A DNA stretch of 61,960 nucleotides from contig JAGBBZ010000039.1 in NCBI GenBank assembly GCA_017938215.1, positions 1-61,960 of the forward strand, written 5' to 3'. Under the pieces are notes generated by a model. It searched no databases. It was not told the origin of the DNA and saw nothing but the letters and a program-made list of their open reading frames with translations. Made by a program: the position numbers and the translations under genes. The DNA is from Eubacterium sp. (lineage in GTDB: Bacteria > Bacillota > Clostridia > Lachnospirales > Lachnospiraceae). Numbering within the stretch: position 1 is the first letter of the stretch; every line of letters starts with the position of its first letter. Positions 1 through 11,900 of the stretch are shown in pieces.

Positions 1-59
1 GGGAGATTTGTGGTGGTGGCTGACAAATATGGAGTCAGTCATTCGGAATGGAGGAAAGT

Positions 60-2804
60 ATGCAAAAGAATTATGAAGAGACATTACATGCGTTACAGAA
101 AACGATTCGATACGGAAGTAAGCTGTGCGTATATGATGTGGAGTTTTCAATCATGGAGGTGGACGACGAGTATGCATGTTTGGTGGGGCTTGAACCAGAG
201 GAAAAGAGCGTACTGTCTGGGATGACGATGAGAGACGTGATTCATCCTGCTGATTTGGAGCGAATTACACGGGAGGTCTATGGATTTACTGCAAATGGTG
301 AGAAATATGATTGTAAATATCGACTGAAGGTGCATGATGGCTCTTATATCTGGGTACGAGATATGGGAGAAGTAGTAAAAGAAGGTGGAAAACCATGGGT
401 ACGCAGTACCGTTGTGGATATTGACGAGAAAGAAAAGTTGATTCGTCAACGAGATGTTACGTATGAGAGTGTTCCGGGTGGTGTTTTGTTTTTGGTAATT
501 GGCAAAGACAATTTTTATATTCGGGATGCCAACGAACATTATTTTGAGATGATTGGAGATACGAGAGAAAACTATCTGGGTTCCTCGGGAAAATATACTT
601 TTCCGGAGGATTTGCCAAGATTACGGGAACATTTGGTGACACAAGGGGCAAAAAAGGACCCTATCGATTTTGAATTTCGTACTCGCATAGGAAAACGAAA
701 GAATGTAGCATGGCATCATTTGGTGGGAAATTACTATGATATACGAGAAGATGGTGTGGAGTATCTATGTATTATCGATGACATTACACAAAAAAAGAAT
801 GCCCAATTCGAACTTCTCCGAGAGAGAGAAAACTATCGAATGGCGATGAAGAATACTGCAGATTTGATGTATGAATATGAGGTAGACACAAAGAATATAC
901 GCTTGTTTGGTCAGGATTATATGTTGGAAGAAGCGGCTCTTTGTATAGAAAACAATACGGTAATGGATTATCGAGATTTGATTTTTTGCAGTGAATTGAT
1001 ATACAAAGGAGATCGAAGTAAAATTGTCTCTTTTATTCGAAATGATATCCAGCGATACGATAATATTCGAATGCTTACACAGAGCAAGGAGACAGGAAAA
1101 AAATATTACGATTACTATGAGTTTTTTGCGTACAAAATGTATGAAGGGAATGAAGTGGCACGTGTGGTGGGATATGTAAAGAAAATTAGTTACCGTACGG
1201 TACCAGTATCCGTTCGACAAGAATTGCATCAGATATTTGACGAACATATCATCAATGAGTATAGCTTTGTCTTAAAAATTGATGTGAAGACAGAATCGTT
1301 TGTGCCTTATTTTGTAGATGACTATGGATTGAAAGATTATCGCGGGAATCGCTACTATGAGTCTTTCATCAGTTGGTGGTGTAAAAATATGGTGGCGCAG
1401 GAACAACAGCAGGATATAGCGTATTTCCTTAGCTTGGAGCAGATGCTTCGAATTTTGTACTCAGGAGAATCGAAAGGATATCGATTCTGTCAAGTGAAAG
1501 GGAAGGATCAGAAATATCGACACAAAGTATGCAGATTTTCTTTCTGGGGAGCAGATTTGAATACGATAATATTGACCGTTCGTGATGTTCATTCGATACG
1601 AGAAGAGGAAAATTACAGGGAGCAGTTGAGCCAGAAGATGTTAACGGATGCGTTGGTGGAAACCAAGCAAGCCATCGATGGTCGAAAAACCTTTATGGAA
1701 TATATCGTGAAGGAATTTATCCCACCCGTACAAGCAATTAAGCAATTAGTAACCGATGGATACAATAAAGGCAATGAAAAAGATATCATGCGATATGTAA
1801 ATTATCTTAGTGAAATTGTGAATGGCATGGAGGAGTACAATCGTTTGGAGGCTCCACAGCGACGCTCCGATAATCGTGTAAATTTGTATCAGTTATGTAC
1901 CGAAGTGTGTGAGGAAGAACGAAAAATCTCTCTTGGTCTGGATATTTCCATTCAAGATAATATATCACTACCAGAAAACCGGTTGTATTATGTGCAAGAG
2001 TTTCGATTTAAAGAGATTTTGGTGAATCTTCTCGGAAATTCTATTCGTTATGCACCAAAGGGGTCGGAAATTCATCTATTTGTACGAGAAATACGTCAAG
2101 AGGGAGATAAGTGTATAATCGGTATTATATTGGATGATCAGGGGCCGGTGATCAATGAAGTTTTTCAGCAAAGAAAACTGGCGGAAATTGATGAAAATGA
2201 TGTAAAGACGCGAATTCTTGCTTTGGGTGGTACAAGTAGTTCAGTCTCGCTGGCTGCAAAGATTACAGGTCTTTTAGGAGGAACGGTAGAATTTTCTCAA
2301 GGTGTTGTGCAAAACAGCGTTGTGGAAATTGAGATTCCGGTGCATTTGTCTGAAATGAACGAAGAGATTGTACATATGACAGAAGAATTAGCCAATGCAG
2401 AGACCTCTGATAATTTTAGAGGTGAAGGAATTCTTTTGGTGGAGAATATAGAAAAGAAGCAATCTTTGACGGCATCCTTATTGCGAATTAATGGGGCAAA
2501 GGTATACACAGCTGAGAGTGGCGAAGTGGCATTGGAAATGATAGAGAAGCTACAAGTGGGTGCGATTTCATTTATTATGGTCGATAAGGAACTTAGTGAT
2601 ATGAGTTGTTATGAATTTGCGCGACGAGTAAAGCATACGGAAGATGTTACTTTGCGTAGAACACCGATCATTGAAATGCTAGATGGTATACAGACGGACG
2701 ATACGCGACTTGGGCTTACCAGTGGAATCAATGCTTTGATTTATAAGCCAATCAATGTGGCGAAATTGATGACGATAATGGACGGATTTCGTAGTATTTT
2801 GTAA
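60..2804 (+). CDS. Multi-PAS sensor protein with degenerate histidine kinase core and C-terminal receiver domain
   Basis: This is a cytoplasmic signalling protein of about 914 residues with no membrane segment. I see PAS-like folds at about 15-130 and 130-260, further PAS-like sequence to about 530, a dimerisation/ATPase-like region at about 540-780 and a receiver domain at about 800-914. The H-box position reads IVKEFIPP, so the phosphoacceptor His is Lys (about residue 551). The N box survives in part (LLGNSIRY), but the G1 and G2 glycine motifs are largely lost. The receiver keeps Asp (about 842, in MVDKEL) and the conserved Lys (about 896, in YKP). It is therefore probably not a working kinase and may act as a sensor or scaffold. 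I chose ATG at 60 because GGAGG lies 5 bases upstream; an in-frame ATG at 48 is the alternative. TGA at 21-23 closes the frame upstream, so the gene is complete. Confidence 0.8.
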   Translation: MQKNYEETLHALQKTIRYGSKLCVYDVEFSIMEVDDEYACLVGLEPEEKSVLSGMTMRDVIHPADLERITREVYGFTANGEKYDCKYRLKVHDGSYIWVRDMGEVVKEGGKPWVRSTVVDIDEKEKLIRQRDVTYESVPGGVLFLVIGKDNFYIRDANEHYFEMIGDTRENYLGSSGKYTFPEDLPRLREHLVTQGAKKDPIDFEFRTRIGKRKNVAWHHLVGNYYDIREDGVEYLCIIDDITQKKNAQFELLRERENYRMAMKNTADLMYEYEVDTKNIRLFGQDYMLEEAALCIENNTVMDYRDLIFCSELIYKGDRSKIVSFIRNDIQRYDNIRMLTQSKETGKKYYDYYEFFAYKMYEGNEVARVVGYVKKISYRTVPVSVRQELHQIFDEHIINEYSFVLKIDVKTESFVPYFVDDYGLKDYRGNRYYESFISWWCKNMVAQEQQQDIAYFLSLEQMLRILYSGESKGYRFCQVKGKDQKYRHKVCRFSFWGADLNTIILTVRDVHSIREEENYREQLSQKMLTDALVETKQAIDGRKTFMEYIVKEFIPPVQAIKQLVTDGYNKGNEKDIMRYVNYLSEIVNGMEEYNRLEAPQRRSDNRVNLYQLCTEVCEEERKISLGLDISIQDNISLPENRLYYVQEFRFKEILVNLLGNSIRYAPKGSEIHLFVREIRQEGDKCIIGIILDDQGPVINEVFQQRKLAEIDENDVKTRILALGGTSSSVSLAAKITGLLGGTVEFSQGVVQNSVVEIEIPVHLSEMNEEIVHMTEELANAETSDNFRGEGILLVENIEKKQSLTASLLRINGAKVYTAESGEVALEMIEKLQVGAISFIMVDKELSDMSCYEFARRVKHTEDVTLRRTPIIEMLDGIQTDDTRLGLTSGINALIYKPINVAKLMTIMDGFRSIL

Positions 2805-2894
2805 CCATTTTGTGAAAGATTTATGATTCGCTTTTCTTTTTCTTTCTGACATGATAGAATATTACATGCAAAAAAGATAAAGGAGTCGAAGATT

Positions 2895-3656
2895 ATGGCA
2901 ATGAATTTGCGTGGAAAGAAGACATCATTGGATGAGTCCGCTTCGATTTATGCGAAGCGTTATGAGGATGAATCTGAAAAAAGCAAATGGAGTAGGATGA
3001 CAAAACAAGAAAAAATCGTCCATTTTAAGACCTACTATTTGCAGAAAGTGTTGATTGGTGTTTTGGTAGTTGCTTTGATTGGTTTTTTTGTATATAAGGA
3101 TGTAATCATGAGAAAAGATTTGGTGTATCGAAGTGCCATTTTGAATGAAGGCATGATGGAAACACCGTTGATCGAATTTTCTGAGAATTATCTGACATAC
3201 ATGAAGAAAGATCCAAAGAAAACCATTGCATCTTTCCAATTGTACTATACCACGGCAGAGATGGCGAATCAAGTGGGGGCAGCAGCAGCCAGTGATTTAA
3301 CGCAACTTTCCGCCTTGATTTATGCAAAAGATTTGGATTCAATGATCGCTAGCGAAGATGATTTTGCCACATACTTGGAGAATAAGTTTTTTGTTGATAT
3401 ATCTACGATTCTGAATCAGCAGGAAATGGAAGCGATTCAAAAACATTTATACATCCCGGAAAATGATGATAATCCAGAGGGAAAAGCATACGGCGTGTAC
3501 TTAGATCAAAGTGATGCGTATCAAGGAATATTCAAGGAGGGTGGTGGCATTGTAGTGCGACCGATTCTTGGAATTATTGTGAATTCCCAACGTAAAGAAG
3601 AGTCAAGGCAACTGTTGTACTACCTGTTCCCGGAATTACAACAATTGAGCAAATAG
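2895..3656 (+). CDS. Hypothetical single-pass membrane protein
   Basis: I do not recognise a family for this 253-residue protein. It has a charged cytoplasmic N-terminus (1-50), one clear transmembrane helix at about 52-68 followed by Lys and Arg, and an outer domain of about 180 residues with no cysteines. The orientation rule is ambiguous because both flanks are positive. AAAGGAG stands 9 bases before the ATG. It follows the PAS protein by 90 bases on the same strand and could be read with it. Its outer domain might bind a ligand, but nothing in the sequence proves this. Confidence 0.75.
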   Translation: MAMNLRGKKTSLDESASIYAKRYEDESEKSKWSRMTKQEKIVHFKTYYLQKVLIGVLVVALIGFFVYKDVIMRKDLVYRSAILNEGMMETPLIEFSENYLTYMKKDPKKTIASFQLYYTTAEMANQVGAAAASDLTQLSALIYAKDLDSMIASEDDFATYLENKFFVDISTILNQQEMEAIQKHLYIPENDDNPEGKAYGVYLDQSDAYQGIFKEGGGIVVRPILGIIVNSQRKEESRQLLYYLFPELQQLSK

Positions 3657-3667
3657 ATGGTGTATTT

Positions 3668-4183
3668 TCATTGGAGCGGAGACTGAAATAGCCCAATACT
3701 AGGTGGAAAAATACTAAAAACAATAAAAAGCAGTGTTAATACGGCGAAACCGATATAGCAGGTTTTAGGGGCGTAGAAATACTGCTTTTTTGTATTTAGT
3801 TTCTTAAAGCTAAATACATAGGCAGATGCCATGGAAATAAAGTAAATAAGGATATTTAGTACATCGCTATTTTTTCCTAGTATTCCGCTATAGGTGTAGA
3901 AAAGAACAATGGTTAGAGCCATTGCTAAAAGTGCAGAATATAGTTTGATGCAGATAAAAGAGTCCTTTTGGGATGAGTGGATATAAAAATATTCCACCAA
4001 AGAGACGAACATAATAGGAAAGAAAATCAACTTTAGATGTTCCCAGGTGGATTCGTTAAAAGGAAAGAATAGTCCAACCACAGCATTTTCGTTACTCCAA
4101 TCATACACGAAGTGGGAAAGTACACCTAATATACTAGCAATGAAAAAGCATACAAATTCCTTCTTTTTAAGGGACCAGTTCAT
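3668..4183 (-). CDS. DUF6512-like multi-pass membrane protein
   Basis: This predicted integral membrane protein of 171 residues has about five hydrophobic helices and little soluble sequence. The early motif with HFVYDWS followed by FFPFNESTWEHLKL resembles the small Firmicutes membrane family DUF6512, whose function is unknown. I chose the ATG at 4183 because GGAGGT lies just upstream; an in-frame ATG at 4198 has no such site. The gene ends 11 bases from the convergent gene on its 3' side and is divergent from the thioesterase gene. Confidence 0.75.
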   Translation of the reverse strand: MNWSLKKKEFVCFFIASILGVLSHFVYDWSNENAVVGLFFPFNESTWEHLKLIFFPIMFVSLVEYFYIHSSQKDSFICIKLYSALLAMALTIVLFYTYSGILGKNSDVLNILIYFISMASAYVFSFKKLNTKKQYFYAPKTCYIGFAVLTLLFIVFSIFPPSIGLFQSPLQ

Positions 4184-4232
4184 TGTCTTTACCTCCATTT
4201 AAAAGAGTAATCATATTCGTACATAGTGTATG

Positions 4233-4288
4233 CGGCAAAAAGAATAATATACGCAATTCTTTACCTTTTTTGCCGAATCTGATATAAT
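4233..4288 (+). promoter_or_regulatory. Candidate promoter with overlapping inverted repeat before the thioesterase gene
   Basis: A sigma-A-like promoter is visible as TTTACC (4260-4265), a 17-base spacer and a perfect TATAAT (4283-4288). An inverted repeat, CGGCAAAAA at 4233 and TTTTTGCCG ending at 4275, spans the region, and its right arm overlaps the -35 box. It could be an operator in the divergent intergenic region. The inverted repeat and boxes are seen; any regulator is inferred. Confidence 0.45.
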
Positions 4289-4323
4289 ATGGAACAAGAC
4301 TTGAGAAAGAAGAGGTGAGTGAG

Positions 4324-4746
4324 TTGGTTCAATACGAACATAAAGTTCAGTACTATGAAACAGACAAGATGGGGGTTGTACATCATTCGAATTATATTCG
4401 CTGGTTTGAAGAATGCCGAGTGGATACGATGGAGAAGGAAGGATATAGTTACCAGCGGATGGAAAAGGAAGGAATCATATGTCCAGTGGTATCCGTTTCT
4501 TGCAAGTACGTATCTATGACGGAATTTGGAGAGACAGTAGTAGTGTTCCCGAAGGTTGAGAAGTTCAATGGAGTCCGTCTGGCTCTTTCTTATGTGGTGA
4601 AAAATAAGGAAACGGGTGAAATTCGATGCACGGGGGAAAGTTCACATTGCTTTTTGAATGCGAAAGGGAATCCGGCTAACTTGAAAAAGATTAATCCAGA
4701 GTGCTATGAGATGTTTGAAAAATTGCAAAAGAAAACATCATTATGA
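4324..4746 (+). CDS. Acyl-CoA thioesterase, YbgC/FadM hotdog family
   Basis: This small cytoplasmic hotdog-fold thioesterase hydrolyses acyl-CoA esters; the substrate cannot be told from sequence. The family motif YETDKMGVVHHSNYIRWFEE carries the catalytic Asp and the following His/Asn-Tyr. The roughly 140-residue length is normal. The likely start is TTG at 4324, with AGAGGTGAG placed correctly upstream; GTG at 4315 is in frame but lies within that site. It stands alone with its own promoter and ends at a shared hairpin with prfC. Confidence 0.85.
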   Translation: MVQYEHKVQYYETDKMGVVHHSNYIRWFEECRVDTMEKEGYSYQRMEKEGIICPVVSVSCKYVSMTEFGETVVVFPKVEKFNGVRLALSYVVKNKETGEIRCTGESSHCFLNAKGNPANLKKINPECYEMFEKLQKKTSL

Positions 4747-4756
4747 ATAATAAGAA

Positions 4757-4794
4757 AATGAGCAGGTACTTGCGAAGAAAAGTATCTGCTCATT
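4757..4794. terminator. Bidirectional terminator between the thioesterase gene and prfC
   Basis: The inverted repeat AATGAGCAG..TACTT / AAGTA..CTGCTCATT lies between two convergent genes, with A/T-rich flanks on both sides, so it can serve both strands. Confidence 0.7.
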
Positions 4795-4817
4795 ATATAT
4801 TATAGGAACGTGTTATA

Positions 4818-6416
4818 CTACATGGCTGCGTTGTGGGAAACTTCGCCTAACTTTAATCCCTCGTTACGATCCAATACGGTCTGGATACTCCAAGGATGAG
4901 TAAAGAGGAGAAGTGGATTTCCCTTAAAGTCTTTGACTTTCTTTGTATCCGATGTGACAGAAAGGGCATTGACATCGATATCTTCGTTTTCGATCCAGCG
5001 AACATGTTCATATGGAAGCTGTTCCATGCGGATTTCTACATTGTACTCATTTTCCAAGCGGTACTGTAATACTTCAAATTGAAGAATACCTACAACACCG
5101 ACGATGATTTCTTCCATTCCCGTATTAAATTCTTGGAATATCTGAATGGCACCCTCCAAAGCAATCTGGGTAATACCTTTCATAAACTGCTTTCGTTTCA
5201 TCGTATCAACCTGACGAACCCTTGCAAAATGCTCAGGGGCAAAAGTAGGAATTCCAGCGTATCGAATCTCCTTTTTGGATTTGCAAAGAGTGTCGCCGAT
5301 GGAAAAAATACCTGGATCAAAGATACCAATGATATCTCCGGCATATGCTTCTTCCACGTGCTTACGCTCTTGAGCCATCATTTGCTGAGGCTGGGACAGA
5401 CGTACTTTCTTTCCAGCTTGTACGTGCATTACCTCCATACCAGCAGTGAATTTTCCGGAACAGATTCGCATAAATGCAATGCGGTCGCGATGTGCCTTGT
5501 TCATATTTGCCTGAATTTTGAAAATAAAGGCAGAGAAATCCTCGGAAAATGGATCTACAGGTTCATCGTTAGACAAACGAGGAAGCGGAGAGGTGGTCAT
5601 ATCTAAAAAGTGTTGCAAAAAAGTTTCGACACCGAAATTTGTCAGCGCGGAACCAAAAAATACTGGAGATAATTTCCCGTCACGAACTTTTTCTAAATCA
5701 AACTCATCACTTGCACCATCTAAAAGTTCGATTTCATCTACGAGGATGTCGTGATATTCTTTCGTAATCAATTCATCCAATCCACTGTCGCCAAGTTTTG
5801 CTTCCACAGACTCGATTTTATGTCCGTTATCTGCTGCGATAAAACGAGAGATGGTTTGAGTATTTCGATCGTATACACCTTTGAAATTCTTTCCAGAACC
5901 AATTGGCCAGTTTACGGGACAAGTACGAATGCCTAAGACATTTTCGATTTCATCGATTAATTCAAAGGGATCTTTTGCTTCTCGGTCCATTTTGTTTACA
6001 AAGGTAAAGATTGGAATTCCGCGCATGACACAGACTTTAAACAATTTAATAGTCTGTGCCTCGACACCCTTAGAACCATCAATAACCATGACTGCAGAAT
6101 CGGCAGCCATAAGTGTTCGATATGTGTCCTCTGAGAAATCTTGATGTCCAGGAGTATCCAGAATATTGATGCAAAAGCCATCGTAATTGAACTGAAGGAC
6201 AGAAGAGGTGACGGAGATACCACGCTCTTTTTCAATCTCCATCCAATCTGATACAGCGTGTTTTGCTGCTTTACGTCCTTTTACGGAGCCGGCGAGATTA
6301 ATTGCGCCTCCATATAATAAGAACTTTTCTGTTAAAGTTGTCTTACCAGCATCGGGGTGGGAGATGATGGCAAAGGTTCTTCTTTTTTCTATTTCCTTTT
6401 TTAAGTTGTCGCTCAT
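4818..6416 (-). CDS. prfC: Peptide chain release factor 3 (class II, GTPase)
   Basis: RF3 is a translational GTPase that removes RF1 or RF2 from the ribosome after peptide release. The 532-residue protein has the G1 loop SHPDAGKTTLTEK near the N-terminus, G3 as DTPGHQDFS, G4 as NKMDR and the RF3-type C-terminal domains. The length is normal for the family. The ATG at 6416 follows GAGAGGAT and gives the usual start (MSDNLKKEIEKRRTFAIISH); the open frame extends upstream without a site. A tRNA-Gln gene lies immediately upstream on the same strand. Confidence 0.96.
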   Translation of the reverse strand: MSDNLKKEIEKRRTFAIISHPDAGKTTLTEKFLLYGGAINLAGSVKGRKAAKHAVSDWMEIEKERGISVTSSVLQFNYDGFCINILDTPGHQDFSEDTYRTLMAADSAVMVIDGSKGVEAQTIKLFKVCVMRGIPIFTFVNKMDREAKDPFELIDEIENVLGIRTCPVNWPIGSGKNFKGVYDRNTQTISRFIAADNGHKIESVEAKLGDSGLDELITKEYHDILVDEIELLDGASDEFDLEKVRDGKLSPVFFGSALTNFGVETFLQHFLDMTTSPLPRLSNDEPVDPFSEDFSAFIFKIQANMNKAHRDRIAFMRICSGKFTAGMEVMHVQAGKKVRLSQPQQMMAQERKHVEEAYAGDIIGIFDPGIFSIGDTLCKSKKEIRYAGIPTFAPEHFARVRQVDTMKRKQFMKGITQIALEGAIQIFQEFNTGMEEIIVGVVGILQFEVLQYRLENEYNVEIRMEQLPYEHVRWIENEDIDVNALSVTSDTKKVKDFKGNPLLLFTHPWSIQTVLDRNEGLKLGEVSHNAAM

Positions 6417-6507
6417 AATGATCGATCCTCTCTTAACTGAATTGATATGTTCATAAAACAAAGAAAAAGCTTTGAAAAACGTGGCCGTCATTCAAAGCTT
6501 TTCGGAG

Positions 6508-6579
6508 CTGGGCTACAAGGATTCGAACCTTGAAATGCTGGAGTCAGAGTCCAGTGCCTTACCGTTTGGCGATAGCCCA
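6508..6579 (-). tRNA. tRNA-Gln (CTG anticodon)
   Basis: On the minus strand the sequence folds as a cloverleaf of 72 bases. The acceptor TGGGCTA pairs with TAGCCCA and the discriminator base is G. The anticodon stem CTGGA/TCCAG encloses the loop CTCTGAC, so the anticodon is CTG and reads CAG. The T-arm GGTTCGAATCC is canonical. The CCA end is not encoded. Confidence 0.95.
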
Positions 6580-6695
6580 TTGCTTAATCACAAAGGCTAT
6601 TATACATGATAATTTTGAATAATGCAAGTCTTTTTTTGAAAAAAATCAAAAAAATTTTAAATTATAATTTTCTTATTAAGAATGTGATTTTGCCC

Positions 6696-6724
6696 TTGAC
6701 ATTTGTGAGAAACTTGGATAGAAT
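6696..6724 (+). promoter_or_regulatory. Sigma-A promoter of guaB
   Basis: There is a consensus TTGACA at 6696-6701, a 17-base spacer and TAGAAT at 6719-6724, about 58 bases before the guaB ATG. No purine riboswitch or PurBox-like repeat is evident in this short leader. Confidence 0.75.
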
Positions 6725-6752
6725 TTTAAATTAATATACAAAGAAAAATTGA

Positions 6753-8916
<2,164 letters not shown>

Positions 8917-8930
8917 ATATAGTTTGACAT

Positions 8931-8970
8931 AAAAACAACAACCTGAGCATTTACTCAGGTTGTTGTTTTT
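8931..8970. terminator. Strong bidirectional terminator
   Basis: There is a near-perfect 17-base stem, with AAAAACAACAACCTGAG paired with CTCAGGTTGTTGTTTTT around a six-base loop. It sits between the amidase gene and the convergent chemoreceptor gene and has A and T tracts on both sides. Confidence 0.9.
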
Positions 8971-8977
8971 ATGTCTA

Positions 8978-11854
8978 TTATTTTGTTTTAAATTTAGAGA
9001 TTGCTTCTCCTAAGCGATCAGCACGAACCATCAGCTGAGCGGATGCATCATCCAATGAGTGAAGCGCTTCGGATTGTTTATCTGTAACATTTGCTACGGA
9101 TGTAACAGAAGCAAGTGTTTCTTCCAAGATAGCGGAGATGTTCTCCATGGAATTCAATGTGGAAGAACCGGAAGCTTCCATGTCTTTGGAACTGCTCTGG
9201 ATACTTTCCAGATACTCCGTAAGTTTTTCAATACGAAGTTTCAAAGTCTGGAAGGAGTGAGCGGTTGCGGCAACTGCTTCTACCTGCTCGTCTACGATTT
9301 CTTCTGCAGTCTGTGCTGTGGTCACAGCCTCTTTTGTAGCTTCCGTGATTTCGTTTACAATGTTTGTAATTTTACCTGCAGATACAAGACACTGATCAGC
9401 AAGTTTACGAATCTGATTTGCAACGACAGAGAATCCTTTTCCTGCGGCTCCTGCTCGAGCTGCTTCAATCGAAGCGTTCAAGGACAAGAGGTTTGTTTCT
9501 TCTGCAATATCATTAATGCTGTTGACAATCTGTCCAATGTTCTTGGAGTGAACGGAAAGTTCTTTGATTGTCTGGATAACACTATCTGTAATCTCAGTTG
9601 TAGATTTTGTCTTAACATTCAAGTTGTCCATGCTGGTAAGTCCCGCATTGATCGCTACCTGAGTATCGGACGCGATGTTTCCGATTTCCATCGTGTCATC
9701 ATTTACGACGTTAATCTTTGTGAACAAGCTATCCATCTCAGTCAGACAAGCAGCAGCACTTTCGGTCTGCTCTCCAACACCAATTTCCACTTCGTGTACG
9801 GAGTGCTGGATGTCTTTTGTGGTTTCTGAGAAAGTAGTGGAAGAGGAGTTAACCTTATTCAACGATACTGTCAGTGCATCATATACAGATTCCACTTCCA
9901 TGATCAGACCACGGATATTGGCAAGCATGTCGTTACAACTTCCATACAACAATGCGAACTCATCTCGTCGATGTGTACGGAACTCAACGGTAAGATCACC
10001 CTTGGATACTTTCTCGAGTTCCTTGATGGAAAGGTTGATGGACTTACTAAATCCTTTTGCAATCCATGTACCAACTAACATAGCAATAATACAGGAAATC
10101 AATACCATAACAACGGTAAGGATTCGAATGCTGTTTGCCTGTGCCACGATAACCGATTGTGGGACAAGACTGCAAAGCATGATTCCTGTTGTTCCGAGTT
10201 TTTGATAGTTGAAGAGGTAAGTATCTCCTTTATATCGAACATAATCACTACCGCTTTCTTCTTCAGATGCCAATGCATCTTTGTAGAAGTCTTGCTCGGA
10301 ATACACAGTTTCTTTTACGACGTTGTTGGTTTCTTCTTTGCTAGCTTCTTCATCGGAGGAGGCTTCGCTCATTTCTTTGCCTTCAATAACAAGTTCCTGA
10401 TTATCTGGTGTAATAATACCAGCATAACTTCCTTCGCCAAGGTTCAAGTTCTGCAGAATACTCAAGATGGAAGCGCGCTTGATATCTACAATCATAACAG
10501 CATCACTGGTGGAAGATAAGTCATGAGCAACTCGTAACATATAATTTTTACTATCAGCTTCCAATAATTTATCTAGTTCTTCTACTGGACCACTCCAATG
10601 GAAGTTCATGGTGTCACCAGTTACTTTAGCACCAAGGTCTGTCTTCGAAAACGTTTCATATAATTTTAATGTTTTGTCTGAAACTTCTTCGGCTTGGTCA
10701 GAATCCGCTATTTTTCGAAGAGATGGGACAGAACTAAAAATATTTTGATTCTGTTTCACGATATAAATGTTGCCAATAAACTGGTTGGCAGCAACTTTAT
10801 TACTAAGCTCTTGATTTAAACCCTTGTATACGCTGGTTTCTTTTGTTTCTGCATCGGTTACAATCTTACTGGCGTCTTCGTGTTCATTCTCTGCATCGGA
10901 AAATTCTTTATGAACACGATAGTATTCATCTGTTCCTTCAACAGTTGCTTCTAACTTTTCCTTTGCTGCTTCGTAAGCTTTTTTTGCTTCGCTTGCAGTT
11001 TCACGCTGAGCATCGTTAACACTGAATTCGCCAGTGTAGTAAGAACTTAGGTCTGCATCAGAAAGGTAAATGTTCATATCTGACTCGATATTACTAAATA
11101 CAAAAGTGAAATACTCTTGAGCCATGTTCATCGTCTGAGAAACGGCGCTTTCGTAGTTTTCATTCAAAGCGTTCGAAGATTTTGTATAAGATACAACACC
11201 CAATACCACAATCATAACAACCGGAATGATGAAACATCCAATCAGCTTTGTCTGAATACAGAACTGAGGAAGTATCTTTACATTACCGTCTAACAAAGGT
11301 GCATCCTCATCGCGCTTTTGAGGAAGAAGCGTAGGGATGATCTTAATTAGTTTGATGATTTGTTTGCCTAACCATTTTGCCTTTTGGAGAAGGAAACGGA
11401 GTACTGCTTTGAGTTTGTCTGGAAATCCTTGTGGAGACTTAGATGCTCCGGTAGGAGTTTCGGTCACAGGACTAGCAGGCTTTTTCTTCTTTAATGCATC
11501 AAGTTTTGGAATCGAAGGTCGTTTCTTAGGTTGATCCGACTTTGGTATGGAACTTTTAATCGACCTTTCTTTCTTGATCCGAGGAGCCTTTTCCTTCTTT
11601 ACCTTTGGTATTTTCTCTTTTACTGGTTTTTCCTTAATTGGTTTTTCTTTTTTTACTTTTGGGACTTTTTCCTTGACAGGCTTTTCCTTTTTCACCTTTG
11701 GTAACTTTTCTTTCACCGGTTTTTCAGGCTTTACCCGAGGTGCTTTTTCCTTTTTGACTTTTTCCTCTTTTGGTTTGGAAACTTTTGGTTTCGTAGAGAA
11801 AAGAGGTTTCTTATCCTTTTTCATTTCCTCGTTTTTTGGTGTTTCGTTGTTCAT
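8978..11854 (-). CDS. Methyl-accepting chemotaxis protein with long Lys/Pro-rich cytoplasmic N-terminus
   Basis: This 958-residue chemoreceptor has an odd front end. Residues 12-128 are Lys/Pro/Glu repeats built on KPVKEK and PKVKKEK units. An amphipathic stretch (about 145-180) follows, then TM1 at about 204-222. The outer ligand domain spans about 225-572 and contains a charged helical insert near 270-330. TM2 at about 573-593 is followed by HAMP and the signalling helices. The hairpin tip (about 788-805) reads [17 protein letters not shown] followed by AAGKGF, where most receptors have E then GRGF. The start at 11854 follows GGAGGT; ATG at 11866 is in frame. No che or flagellar gene is nearby. 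Family members usually begin with TM1, so the tail is an addition. Confidence 0.92.
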   Translation of the reverse strand: MNNETPKNEEMKKDKKPLFSTKPKVSKPKEEKVKKEKAPRVKPEKPVKEKLPKVKKEKPVKEKVPKVKKEKPIKEKPVKEKIPKVKKEKAPRIKKERSIKSSIPKSDQPKKRPSIPKLDALKKKKPASPVTETPTGASKSPQGFPDKLKAVLRFLLQKAKWLGKQIIKLIKIIPTLLPQKRDEDAPLLDGNVKILPQFCIQTKLIGCFIIPVVMIVVLGVVSYTKSSNALNENYESAVSQTMNMAQEYFTFVFSNIESDMNIYLSDADLSSYYTGEFSVNDAQRETASEAKKAYEAAKEKLEATVEGTDEYYRVHKEFSDAENEHEDASKIVTDAETKETSVYKGLNQELSNKVAANQFIGNIYIVKQNQNIFSSVPSLRKIADSDQAEEVSDKTLKLYETFSKTDLGAKVTGDTMNFHWSGPVEELDKLLEADSKNYMLRVAHDLSSTSDAVMIVDIKRASILSILQNLNLGEGSYAGIITPDNQELVIEGKEMSEASSDEEASKEETNNVVKETVYSEQDFYKDALASEEESGSDYVRYKGDTYLFNYQKLGTTGIMLCSLVPQSVIVAQANSIRILTVVMVLISCIIAMLVGTWIAKGFSKSINLSIKELEKVSKGDLTVEFRTHRRDEFALLYGSCNDMLANIRGLIMEVESVYDALTVSLNKVNSSSTTFSETTKDIQHSVHEVEIGVGEQTESAAACLTEMDSLFTKINVVNDDTMEIGNIASDTQVAINAGLTSMDNLNVKTKSTTEITDSVIQTIKELSVHSKNIGQIVNSINDIAEETNLLSLNASIEAARAGAAGKGFSVVANQIRKLADQCLVSAGKITNIVNEITEATKEAVTTAQTAEEIVDEQVEAVAATAHSFQTLKLRIEKLTEYLESIQSSSKDMEASGSSTLNSMENISAILEETLASVTSVANVTDKQSEALHSLDDASAQLMVRADRLGEAISKFKTK

Positions 11855-11900
11855 AGTTACCTCCATTCTTTATCTTAAAGCTCAAGACACATAAGGATGT

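Noticed and set aside
10-225. A 71-codon ORF at the window start
   Set aside because: It overlaps the PAS protein in another frame, has a Trp-rich nonsense product and no ribosome site.
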